Shown one piece after another: positions 55,717 to 63,374 of a stretch of DNA of 64,000 bases. The stretch covers positions 5,335,501 to 5,399,500 of the forward strand of contig NZ_JAUETR010000001.1 of the NCBI RefSeq assembly GCF_032484785.1, written 5' to 3'. Every line of letters begins with the position of its first letter. The first letter of the stretch is position 1. The notes below the pieces were generated by a model. It was not told the origin of the DNA. It was given only the letters and a program-made list of their open reading frames with translations, and made no database searches. The DNA comes from Bradyrhizobium sp. SZCCHNS1050 (GTDB lineage: Bacteria; Pseudomonadota; Alphaproteobacteria; Rhizobiales; Xanthobacteraceae). A program made the translations under genes and the position numbers.

Positions 55717-56832
55717 ATGACGATCACCCTGATGCCTGACGTTCTGCGCTGGAATGACTACGAGGCGGTGTGTGACGGCGTGCTTGCGACCTATGGCGAC
55801 CGGCTCGCGCAGAAGCTGGGCGAAGCCCTCGGCGAGATCGGCCGCGACGACCCTGCGGGCGGGGACGAACTGCGCAGCCTGATGGATCGCGTGGCGGACG
55901 ACGGCTTCATGCGGGTTCTCGATGCCCCCGAGACCTCGTTCCGTCTGCTGTCGGCGCCGGGCCGGTACGCCGAGGACAAGGGACGATTTCTGCGCGATTC
56001 ATTCGTGGCTGAGGCCTTGCGCCAGGGACTCGAGATCACCGCCGATCGGGAGGTGTGGACCGCGCTCGGCGATCGCGGCTATCGGCGTGACGGCGCCTGC
56101 ATCTGGCCGCAGATCGAGGGCATGCCCGTGACCGATTACGGCAGCCCGCATGCGGTCAAGGTGGATCTGTCCGGCCAGGACCGGCCGGTCCCGCCGCAGC
56201 GCCCGCCGTTCTCCGAGGACGAAATCGACCGGCTGCGTGATCTGCTGCGCCGGTCGCGGGCGGCGCTCGAACGGACCGAAGCGGGGCTTCCCCGCTTCGT
56301 CGCGCGCTTCAACATCGCGCTCATCCTGCAGAAGGATCCGGAGAGCCCGGGCAGCTTCTCGTCAGGATCGAACGGCTACTACATCGGCCGCACCTTCCTC
56401 GCCAACCCGCATCTTCCCGAGATCGACGAATCCCACATCGCCGATGCGCTCGTCCATGAGGGCATCCACGCGCTGCTCTACATGCAGGAGCAGGAACAGC
56501 CCTGGTTCCTCGATTCGACGGCGAAGGGCTCGCTGCCGCGCATCACCTCGCCCTGGAGCGGCAGCCGGCTGCCGTTTCCGTCCTTTCTACAGGCCTGTTT
56601 CGTCTGGTACGGCCTGCTGCACTTCTGGAGCCTGGCGATGCAGTCCGGCGCGTTCGAGCAGGGCGTCGCGATGAAGCGCATCCAGCTCTGCCTGCGCGGC
56701 TTCTGCAAGCAGCCGTTGCTCGACAGCATCGCGGAGTTTTCGTCGGTGGTCGACGCCGACGTGCAGAAGACGATCGAGGAGATGCAGAACGTCGTGGTCG
56801 GCGCCTTTGCCGATGTCCGCCGTGCGGGCTGA
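55717..56832 (+). CDS. HExxH-type putative peptide beta-hydroxylase (second)
   Basis: The 371-residue protein has HEGIH at residues 247-251 (ADALVHEGIHALLYMQEQEQPW), in a context unlike the first HExxH protein. The segment after it (PWSGSRLPFPSFLQACFVWYGLLHFW) resembles the helical part of the same enzyme class. Two separate HExxH proteins flanking one radical SAM gene suggests two hydroxylation positions or a partner subunit. ATG at 55717 is preceded by AAGGAG; a GTG at 55699 is possible. The gap from the radical SAM gene is 93 bp. Confidence 0.7.
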   Translation: MTITLMPDVLRWNDYEAVCDGVLATYGDRLAQKLGEALGEIGRDDPAGGDELRSLMDRVADDGFMRVLDAPETSFRLLSAPGRYAEDKGRFLRDSFVAEALRQGLEITADREVWTALGDRGYRRDGACIWPQIEGMPVTDYGSPHAVKVDLSGQDRPVPPQRPPFSEDEIDRLRDLLRRSRAALERTEAGLPRFVARFNIALILQKDPESPGSFSSGSNGYYIGRTFLANPHLPEIDESHIADALVHEGIHALLYMQEQEQPWFLDSTAKGSLPRITSPWSGSRLPFPSFLQACFVWYGLLHFWSLAMQSGAFEQGVAMKRIQLCLRGFCKQPLLDSIAEFSSVVDADVQKTIEEMQNVVVGAFADVRRAG

Positions 56833-56871
56833 TGCGACGACGTCAGCGGCGGTTGAGTGTGGAGGCTGCGG

Positions 56872-58161
56872 ATGGCGAATGGAACGGCACTGCATCGGGA
56901 TCGTCTGGCGCGTCCGGTCCCGAAGAGCTTTCGATGGGGAACTCAGCGGTCGGTGCCGCCGTCGCAGACGGTCGAGCGGGTGCGTCCGTTCCTGGGAGAA
57001 ATGGGAATCACGCGCATTGCTGACGTCACGGGTCTCGACCGCGTCGGCATTCCCGTCACCATGGTCTGCCGGCCGAACTCGCGCTCGGTCTCGGTGTCGC
57101 AGGGCAAGGGGCTGACCCTGGATGCTGCGAAGGCGTCGGGCGTGATGGAATCGATCGAGCTGTTTCACGCCGAGACGATCACATTGCCGCTGAAGCTTGC
57201 GACCTATGCCGAGCTGATCAGCGACCATGAGGTGGTCGACGTGGCGGACTTGCCGCTGATCGCCGGCGGGCGTTTCCATCCCGATCTGCAGATGCTGTGG
57301 ATCGAAGGGCGCGATCTCATGGCCGATGCCGACGTCTGGGTGCCGTTCGAGATGGTGAACCTGTCGACCTCGCGGCCGGAGATGCCGGCCGGCAGCTTCA
57401 TCTCGTCGTCGAACGGGCTGGCGTCCGGCAACCAGCTGATCGAGGCGGTCCTGCACGGCATCTGCGAGGTCGTGGAGCGCGATGCGACCACGCTCTGGCA
57501 CCTCCGCAGTCCGGACGAGCAGCAGAGCCGGCGCGTCGCGCTCGAGACGGTTCAGGACGAAGGCAACCGGCGGCTCCTGGAGATGTGCGAGCGCGCGGGC
57601 CTCGAGGTCGTGGCGTGGGACATCAGCTCCGATGTCGGGCTCGCCGCCTGCCAGTGCCTGATCTTCGATCGTGACGAGGAGCTGGGGCGGGATCTCTACG
57701 CGGCGTTGGGCATGGGCGCGCATCTGTCGCCAGAGATCGCCTTCCTGCGGGCGCTGACGGAAGCCGCGCAGAGCCGGCTGACGCTGATCGCGGGCGCGCG
57801 CGACGACGTGTTCCGCGAGGAATATGACGAGAAGGCGTTGGCCGCACAGTTTCTCGGCGAGCAGCGGGCGCTGCTGCGGAACAGCCCGCCGACGCGAAGC
57901 CTGCGCGAAACTCCGTCGCTGGCAGCGGAGACGTTCAACGATGATCTCGCCGTGGTTCTCGAACGGCTGCAATCCGCCGGTGTCCGGCAGGTGATCGCGG
58001 TCGATCTCACCAAGAGCAGGTTCGAGATCCCCGTGGTGAGGATCATCATTCCGGGGCTCGAAACCTTCGACAAGAATCCTGACTACAGCCCGGGGCGCAG
58101 AGCGCGGGCCTTCGCCGGCGATCAGATCTCGCGGCATCAGCCATCGGGGCATCCGCTATGA
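56872..58161 (+). CDS. YcaO-domain peptide-backbone modifying enzyme
   Basis: This is a 429-residue YcaO protein. ATP-binding signatures are visible: KASGVMESIELFHAET and NQLIEAVLHGICEVVERDATTLW, with a late segment LRALTEAAQSRLTLIAGARDD. YcaO enzymes activate backbone amides with ATP, giving azolines, amidines or, with TfuA, thioamides. It lacks a C-terminal PxPxP tail (ends HQPSGHPL), and no E1-like or dehydrogenase partner is present. TfuA follows with a 4-bp overlap, which favours thioamidation. ATG at 56872 with GGAGG is preferred to GTG at 56857. Confidence 0.9.
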   Translation: MANGTALHRDRLARPVPKSFRWGTQRSVPPSQTVERVRPFLGEMGITRIADVTGLDRVGIPVTMVCRPNSRSVSVSQGKGLTLDAAKASGVMESIELFHAETITLPLKLATYAELISDHEVVDVADLPLIAGGRFHPDLQMLWIEGRDLMADADVWVPFEMVNLSTSRPEMPAGSFISSSNGLASGNQLIEAVLHGICEVVERDATTLWHLRSPDEQQSRRVALETVQDEGNRRLLEMCERAGLEVVAWDISSDVGLAACQCLIFDRDEELGRDLYAALGMGAHLSPEIAFLRALTEAAQSRLTLIAGARDDVFREEYDEKALAAQFLGEQRALLRNSPPTRSLRETPSLAAETFNDDLAVVLERLQSAGVRQVIAVDLTKSRFEIPVVRIIIPGLETFDKNPDYSPGRRARAFAGDQISRHQPSGHPL

Positions 58162-59513
58162 CGTGCATCGTATTCACCGGGCCGACGCTGCATCCGCGCG
58201 ACGCGGCGCTCGAATTGGAGGCCGAGTATCTCCCGCCGGTGCAGCAGGGCGACGTCTATCGTGCTGCGCTGGCGAAGCCTGCGGCGATCGGAATCATCGA
58301 CGGCTATTTCGAGCAGGTGCCCTCGGTGTGGCACAAGGAGATCCTGTGGGCGATGGCCAACGGCATCCACGTGTTCGGCAGCGCCAGCATGGGCGCGCTG
58401 CGCGCGGCCGAGCTGCACGCGTTCGGCATGGAAGGCGTCGGCAAGGTGTTCGCGGCGTATCGCGACGGCGTGTTCGAGGCCGACGACGAGGTCGCCCTGA
58501 TTCACGGACCGGCTGAGCTCGGCTTTCCCGCGCTGTCCGAGCCGCTGGTCAACATCCGCTTCACCCTGCAGAAGGCGGTCGACCATGGCGTGATCTCGGA
58601 GGCGTCCCGCCTGGTCCTGGAGGCGCTCGGCAAGGCAAGCTTCTATCCCGAGCGCAGCTACCCGGCGCTGCTGCAGGGCGCGCGGTCCGACGGCAGCCTA
58701 GCCGCGCAGGAGATCGACGCGCTGGAGGCGTGGCTGCCGGATCACCGCGTCGACCAGAAGCGCGAGGATGCGCTGGAGATGCTGCAGACGATGCGGCGCC
58801 GGTTTGCCGGAGACACGGTGCCCAAGGCGGTCGATTACGCCTTCGAGCACACCCAGCTATGGGACGGCCTGATGCAGGACGCGCAGCGTTCGGCGGCCGC
58901 AGCGCGCGAGACGGTGATGCCGGACGGAACGCCGCACCTGCTGGACGAGCTGCGCCTGCTGGCCGTGCGCGGCAGCGACCTGTCCGACAAGGCGATCGCG
59001 CGATTTCTCGCGGCATCGGAGGCGAAGCGCCGCGGCATCAGGGTCGACGCCCAGGCGCTGAGCGCGGAGATCATCCGGTTTCGGCAGAGCAGGGATTTGA
59101 TGGACCCGGCCGAGCTCGAGGCATGGATCGCGCGCAACGGCCTGACCCGGTCGGAATTTCTGGAGCTGATGCTGGACGAGGCGCGCATTCGATCGTTCAG
59201 GAAGGGGCTCAACGGCTCGGCCCTGAATGCGCTGGCCGACTGGGCGCGGATCGACGGCCATTTCGAGGATCTGCTGGCGCGCGCGCGCGACAAATGCGAC
59301 GTGCTGAAGCAGACGGAGCTCGACGGCGGTGGCAGTCCGGCGGACTATGGCCTCGGCGAGGACGAGCTGATGGCGAGATACCTGCCCGCGATGCAGGCCG
59401 GCGCACCCGACCGGGACGAGACGGACGTGGCGGTGTCGCTCGGCTTTCCCGACCGAGCAGCGCTGATCCAGGCCTTGCTGCGTGAGCACGTCTACACGTC
59501 GCGCAAATCCTGA
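58158..59513 (+). CDS. TfuA-like protein with a long C-terminal extension
   Basis: The 451-residue protein carries a TfuA core in roughly the first 200 residues: CIVFTGPTLHP, AIGIIDGYFEQVPSVWHKEILWAMANGIHVFGSASMGALRA in parts, GVFEADDEVALIHGP and ALSEPLVNIRFTL. TfuA proteins help YcaO enzymes install thioamides by delivering sulfur. The remaining 250 residues are helical and charged, much longer than a minimal TfuA; they may bind the substrate or another enzyme. Its ATG overlaps the ycaO stop (ATGA). It is the last gene of the cluster; no transporter or peptidase gene follows. Confidence 0.87.
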   Translation: MTCIVFTGPTLHPRDAALELEAEYLPPVQQGDVYRAALAKPAAIGIIDGYFEQVPSVWHKEILWAMANGIHVFGSASMGALRAAELHAFGMEGVGKVFAAYRDGVFEADDEVALIHGPAELGFPALSEPLVNIRFTLQKAVDHGVISEASRLVLEALGKASFYPERSYPALLQGARSDGSLAAQEIDALEAWLPDHRVDQKREDALEMLQTMRRRFAGDTVPKAVDYAFEHTQLWDGLMQDAQRSAAAARETVMPDGTPHLLDELRLLAVRGSDLSDKAIARFLAASEAKRRGIRVDAQALSAEIIRFRQSRDLMDPAELEAWIARNGLTRSEFLELMLDEARIRSFRKGLNGSALNALADWARIDGHFEDLLARARDKCDVLKQTELDGGGSPADYGLGEDELMARYLPAMQAGAPDRDETDVAVSLGFPDRAALIQALLREHVYTSRKS

Positions 59514-59561
59514 GGCCCCGTTGTCGCGTGGGGGCGGCCCGGTCGAGGCCATGCCGGCCCG

Positions 59562-61043
59562 TCACGCCGCATGTGCGCGCCTGATCGCGGCCGCGGCAAT
59601 CTTCAGGTCCTCGACGAAGCGCTCATATTCTCGCGCCTTGGCGTCGGCATCCGGCAGCCGCAGCAGGTAGGACGGGTGCACCGTCACCATCGCCTTGGGG
59701 CCGTCGGGCAGGTCGGCGACGTGACCGCGGTTCTTGGTGACCTGCGTGATCTTGCCGAACACCGCTTGCGCGGCGGTCGCGCCCATCGCCACCACCAGTG
59801 CCGGGCGCACGGCGGCAAGTTCGCGCTCGTACCATTGCCGGCAGGCCTTGATCTCCGGCGTGTTCGGCTTCTGGTGCAGCCGGATCTTGCCGCGCGGCAC
59901 GAACTTGAAGTGCTTCACCGCATTGGTGACGTAGACCTTGGACCGGTCGATGCCGGCCTCTTCAAGCGCGCGGTCCAGCATCTGGCCGGCCGGGCCGACG
60001 AAGGGATGGCCGGCGAGGTCCTCCTTGTCGCCGGGCTGCTCGCCGACCAGCATCAGCGGCGCATGCGCGGGGCCTTCGCCGAACACGGTCTGCGTGGCGT
60101 CCTTCCACAGCGGGCAGGCGCGGCAGGAAGCGGCTTCTTCGCGCAAGGTCTCAAGATCGGTGGCCTCGACATCACGTGAGGTCTCAGCAGCGGGCGCGTG
60201 GGCTTTCGGCTTGCGGCTCATCGCGGTCTCCTCGACGCGTTTCTGCGGCTTGTGGGGTTCAGTGCCGGCTTCGGCGATCATCGATGACGTGCGCCTGGAG
60301 GCGGCCGCGATCAGCGGCTGGATCAGCTTGGCCTCGGGCAGGTTCTGCCAATATTTCTTCGGCATCTCCTTTTCCATCGCCTTCACTTTCAGCCGTGCCG
60401 GATTGAAAATGCTGGCATAGTAACGCAGCCAGACCTCTTCGAGCCGGTCCTCCGACGGCGCTTCAGCCTTGCTCACACCGGGCGTGAAGCTGACGCGGCT
60501 GCCGTCCCAATGCGCACAGAGTTCGGGCGTCAGGATCGACCACGGCATGTCGGCGAAGCGGCGGGCGAAAAATGGCGCGGCGCGCTCGACGATGTGGTGC
60601 TCGGGCTCGAACCAGGCGACGTAGCGCGCCTCGCGCTCGCGGCCGACCTCGCGGAAGCGGACGAAGGCATGCATCTTGTGGACGTCGCGGCGCACCGCCC
60701 GCGCCAGCGCGTTGGCCTGGGCGACATCAGGATCGGTCGCGATCTCCATGAGATCGTGGTTGGTCCGCAGACGCCACAGCAGCCGGTAGAGCAGGGCGAA
60801 GCGGTTGGGATCATTGTGCAGAATCGCGCTCTCGGCGAGCTCCATGAAGCTCGCCGGCACTGAGAACGCGCCCTTTGGCACCTCGGGAAGCTGCGTGTCG
60901 GCCTGATCGTCGAACAGGTCGGGCGCTGCGCCCTTGACGCGCCAGCTGACGTCGGCCGGCTTGACGTCGTTCATCGCCAGCGCCCGCGCCGCCTGACGCC
61001 AGCCGTCGAAATCAGTGTCGCTGTCGAGGGTTACGACGTGCAT
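59562..61043 (-). CDS. UdgX-type uracil-DNA-binding protein fused to a DUF4130 domain
   Basis: This 493-residue fusion has an N-terminal DUF4130 domain (to about residue 260, with YRLLWRLRTNHDLMEIATDPDVAQANALARAVRRDVHKM in parts). The C-terminal family-4-like uracil-DNA glycosylase domain has iron-sulfur cysteines 307 and 310 (CRACPLW), the active-site GEQPGDKEDLAGHPFVGPAG and VHPSYLL. It also has the UdgX loop PRGKIRLHQKP, whose His would covalently trap uracil. Similar fusions sit beside the radical SAM protein encoded upstream. A role in DNA repair after damage is likely. Confidence 0.88.
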   Translation of the reverse strand: MHVVTLDSDTDFDGWRQAARALAMNDVKPADVSWRVKGAAPDLFDDQADTQLPEVPKGAFSVPASFMELAESAILHNDPNRFALLYRLLWRLRTNHDLMEIATDPDVAQANALARAVRRDVHKMHAFVRFREVGREREARYVAWFEPEHHIVERAAPFFARRFADMPWSILTPELCAHWDGSRVSFTPGVSKAEAPSEDRLEEVWLRYYASIFNPARLKVKAMEKEMPKKYWQNLPEAKLIQPLIAAASRRTSSMIAEAGTEPHKPQKRVEETAMSRKPKAHAPAAETSRDVEATDLETLREEAASCRACPLWKDATQTVFGEGPAHAPLMLVGEQPGDKEDLAGHPFVGPAGQMLDRALEEAGIDRSKVYVTNAVKHFKFVPRGKIRLHQKPNTPEIKACRQWYERELAAVRPALVVAMGATAAQAVFGKITQVTKNRGHVADLPDGPKAMVTVHPSYLLRLPDADAKAREYERFVEDLKIAAAAIRRAHAA

Positions 61044-61077
61044 TTCACCTCTCTCGTCATTGCGAGCGAATCCGCCG

Positions 61078-61120
61078 CGTCATTCCGGGGTTCGATGCTT
61101 CGTATCGCCCCGGAATGACG
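61078..61120. repeat. Inverted repeat between udgX and the radical SAM gene
   Basis: CGTCATTCCGGGG (61078-61090) is the exact reverse complement of CCCCGGAATGACG (61108-61120). It is preceded by GTCATTGCGAGCGAA, a piece of the dispersed repeat seen at 49250. It lies inside the likely operon. Confidence 0.75.
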
Positions 61121-61157
61121 GCTGTTTCCTGGCTTCGGTCTTCGCCACGACGTTCAA

Positions 61158-62396
61158 TTAGAACCCAAATCCCAGCTGCTGCGGTTTGGGCCGCAGCCGG
61201 GCTCTGAGGCTGGCACCGTCGAGCAGGGACGGCTGTGGCCGGTGGTCGGAGAGAACGATGAACGGCAGGACCTTGTTCCGGATCACGTTGAGCCGGGCGA
61301 GATCCGCAAAGCGGATCGTGGTGGTGCGGCGGGTGGCGAGGATGCGCTGCACGGTGCGGGTGCCGAAGCCGGGCACGCGCAACAGCTCCTCGCGGCTCGC
61401 TTTGTTGATGTCGAGCGGGAAGCGGTCGCGATGGCGCAAGGCCCAGGCGAGCTTGGGGTCGATGTCGAGCGGCAGCATGCCTTCGTTCTCCTCGACGATC
61501 TCGTCGGCATCGAAGCCGTAGAACCGCATCAGCCAGTCGGCCTGGTACAGCCGGTGCTCGCGCACCAGAGGCGGTGCCTGCAGCGGCAGCGCGCGGCTGG
61601 CATCGGGGATCGGGCTGAAGGCGGAGTAATAGACGCGCTTGAGCTTGTAGGCGCCGTAGAGATTGGCCGAGGTCGACAGGATGACGCGGTCGTTGGCGTC
61701 GTCGGCGCCGACGATCATCTGCGTGCTCTGGCCGGCCGGCGCGAAGCGCGGCGGCCTGGCCCGGCGCACCGTCTTCTTCGCCTCCGCCGTCTCGTCGAGC
61801 TTGAGCCGGAGACGGCCCATGGTGCGGCGGATGGCGCGCTGGTCCTTTTCCGGCGCGAGCGTCGTCAGGCTCGCCTCCAGCGGCGTCTCGATGTTGATGC
61901 TGAGCCGGTCGGCATAGCGGCCGGCCTCGGCGATCAGCGCCTCGTCAGCCTCCGGAATCGTCTTCAGATGGATGTAGCCGCGGAAGCGATGCTCCTCGCG
62001 CAATTTGCGCGCGACGCTCACGACCTGCTCCATCGTGTAGTCGGGGCTGCGGATGATGCCCGACGACAGGAACAGTCCCTCGATGTAGTTGCGGCGATAG
62101 AAGTCGATGGTCAGCTTCACCACCTCGTCGACCGTGAAGCGCGCGCGGGCCACGTTGGAGGAGGCGCGGTTGACGCAATACAGGCAGTCGAAGTTGCAGG
62201 CATTGGTCAGCAGAATCTTGAGCAGCGAGATGCAGCGTCCGTCCGGCGCATAGGAATGGCAGATGCCCATGCCGGGCGAGGTCGAGCCGAGCCCCTTGCC
62301 GTCGCGGGAATCCCGCATCTCGGTACCGCTGGAGGCGCAGGACGCGTCGTACTTGGCGGCATCGGCCAGGATCTCCAGTTTGCGCAACAGCTCCAT
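61158..62396 (-). CDS. UDG-linked radical SAM protein (putative DNA modification/repair)
   Basis: The 412-residue radical SAM protein has cluster motif CNFDCLYC (LLTNACNFDCLYCVNRA) with typical GRCISLLK upstream. The C-terminus holds a helix-hairpin-helix DNA-binding segment (DINKASREELLRVPGFGTRTVQRIL). This matches the radical SAM family routinely linked to UDG/DUF4130 fusions. ATG at 62396 (MELLRKLEILADAAKYDASCA) is the usual start; an ATG at 62420 is possible. It lies under a LexA box and precedes udgX. Confidence 0.87.
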   Translation of the reverse strand: MELLRKLEILADAAKYDASCASSGTEMRDSRDGKGLGSTSPGMGICHSYAPDGRCISLLKILLTNACNFDCLYCVNRASSNVARARFTVDEVVKLTIDFYRRNYIEGLFLSSGIIRSPDYTMEQVVSVARKLREEHRFRGYIHLKTIPEADEALIAEAGRYADRLSINIETPLEASLTTLAPEKDQRAIRRTMGRLRLKLDETAEAKKTVRRARPPRFAPAGQSTQMIVGADDANDRVILSTSANLYGAYKLKRVYYSAFSPIPDASRALPLQAPPLVREHRLYQADWLMRFYGFDADEIVEENEGMLPLDIDPKLAWALRHRDRFPLDINKASREELLRVPGFGTRTVQRILATRRTTTIRFADLARLNVIRNKVLPFIVLSDHRPQPSLLDGASLRARLRPKPQQLGFGF

Positions 62397-62481
62397 GGCT
62401 TTGAATCCCTTTGATTCCATTCGTTGAATCACACCCGGGTCAATCCCGATTGACTCTCTCGAAGGCGTTAGCTTTATATTA

Positions 62482-62496
62482 GAACGTATCATGAAC
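62482..62496. promoter_or_regulatory. LexA (SOS) box, GAAC-N7-GAAC
   Basis: GAAC-GTATCAT-GAAC is an exact match to the alphaproteobacterial LexA recognition pattern (GAAC-N7-GAAC / GTTC-N7-GTTC). It is 84 bp upstream of imuA and 86 bp upstream of the divergent radical SAM gene, so it may control both. Confidence 0.85.
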
Positions 62497-62579
62497 AAAG
62501 AGGGTCGTCGCGGGTTCACTGCCTGATCACTGAAACAACGGCAGCGCCCGCACGATGGATTGAAGAGGAGCGGCGACGG

Positions 62580-63374
62580 ATGACCGGCGCACGCATGGAT
62601 ACGCTCGCGCGTCTGCGCGGCCGCATTGCCCGTCTCGAGGCGGGAGATGGCGCACATGATTTGCGCCGGGTCGCGCTCGGCCATGACGAGGCCGACGCGA
62701 CCTTGCAGGGCGGGCTCGCGACCGGCGCGCTGCACGAGGTGTTCGCCGAGACCGGCCGCCAGGCGGCAGCCGCGACCGGCTTCCTGTGCGGGCTTGCCGC
62801 GCGTGTCGCCGCGCACCGGCCCCTGATCTGGATCCGGCAGGATTTCGCCGAGCGCGAGATGGGCGCGCTGTCGATGAGCGGGCTCGCCGAGCTCGGCCTC
62901 GATCCGCGCCGCATCGTCATCGTGTGCGCGCCCGATCTCGACCACGCCTTGCGCACCGCCGCCGACGCGCTCGCCTGCGATGCGCTCGGCAGCGTGATGC
63001 TGGAGGTGTGGGGGGAGACGCAAAAGCTCGATCTCGTCGCCAGCCGCAAGCTGACCCTGGCGGCGCAGGAATCCGGCGTCACCGCGCTCATGTTGCGCAT
63101 TGCGGCTGCGCCCGAGCCATCGACCGCGGAGACGCGCTGGATCGTGCGCACCGCGCCGTCACCGCTCGTTGCCCCGTGGATGGCGTGGGGCGCGCCGCGC
63201 CTCGATGTCGAGCTCATTCGCAACCGTCACGGCCAGACCGGACGATGGATCATGGAGTGGACCCCCGATGCATGCCGTTTCAACGAACCGGCGGCGGATC
63301 CTCAGCCTGTGGCTGCCGCGCCTGCCCATCGATCGCATCAAAAGACAGCGGGCACTCACAGGCGCTCCGCCTGA
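62580..63374 (+). CDS. imuA: SOS mutagenesis protein ImuA
   Basis: The 264-residue RecA/SulA-like protein is part of the ImuA-ImuB-DnaE2 mutasome, which performs error-prone translesion synthesis after DNA damage. Conserved stretches are ATLQGGLATGALHEVFAE, TGFLCGLAARVAAHRPLIWIRQD and LGLDPRRIVIVCAPDLDHALRTAADALACDALGSVMLEVWG in parts. ATG at 62580 follows GAGGAG. The stop lies inside imuB (about 107-bp overlap in another frame). A LexA box lies upstream. Confidence 0.9.
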   Translation: MTGARMDTLARLRGRIARLEAGDGAHDLRRVALGHDEADATLQGGLATGALHEVFAETGRQAAAATGFLCGLAARVAAHRPLIWIRQDFAEREMGALSMSGLAELGLDPRRIVIVCAPDLDHALRTAADALACDALGSVMLEVWGETQKLDLVASRKLTLAAQESGVTALMLRIAAAPEPSTAETRWIVRTAPSPLVAPWMAWGAPRLDVELIRNRHGQTGRWIMEWTPDACRFNEPAADPQPVAAAPAHRSHQKTAGTHRRSA

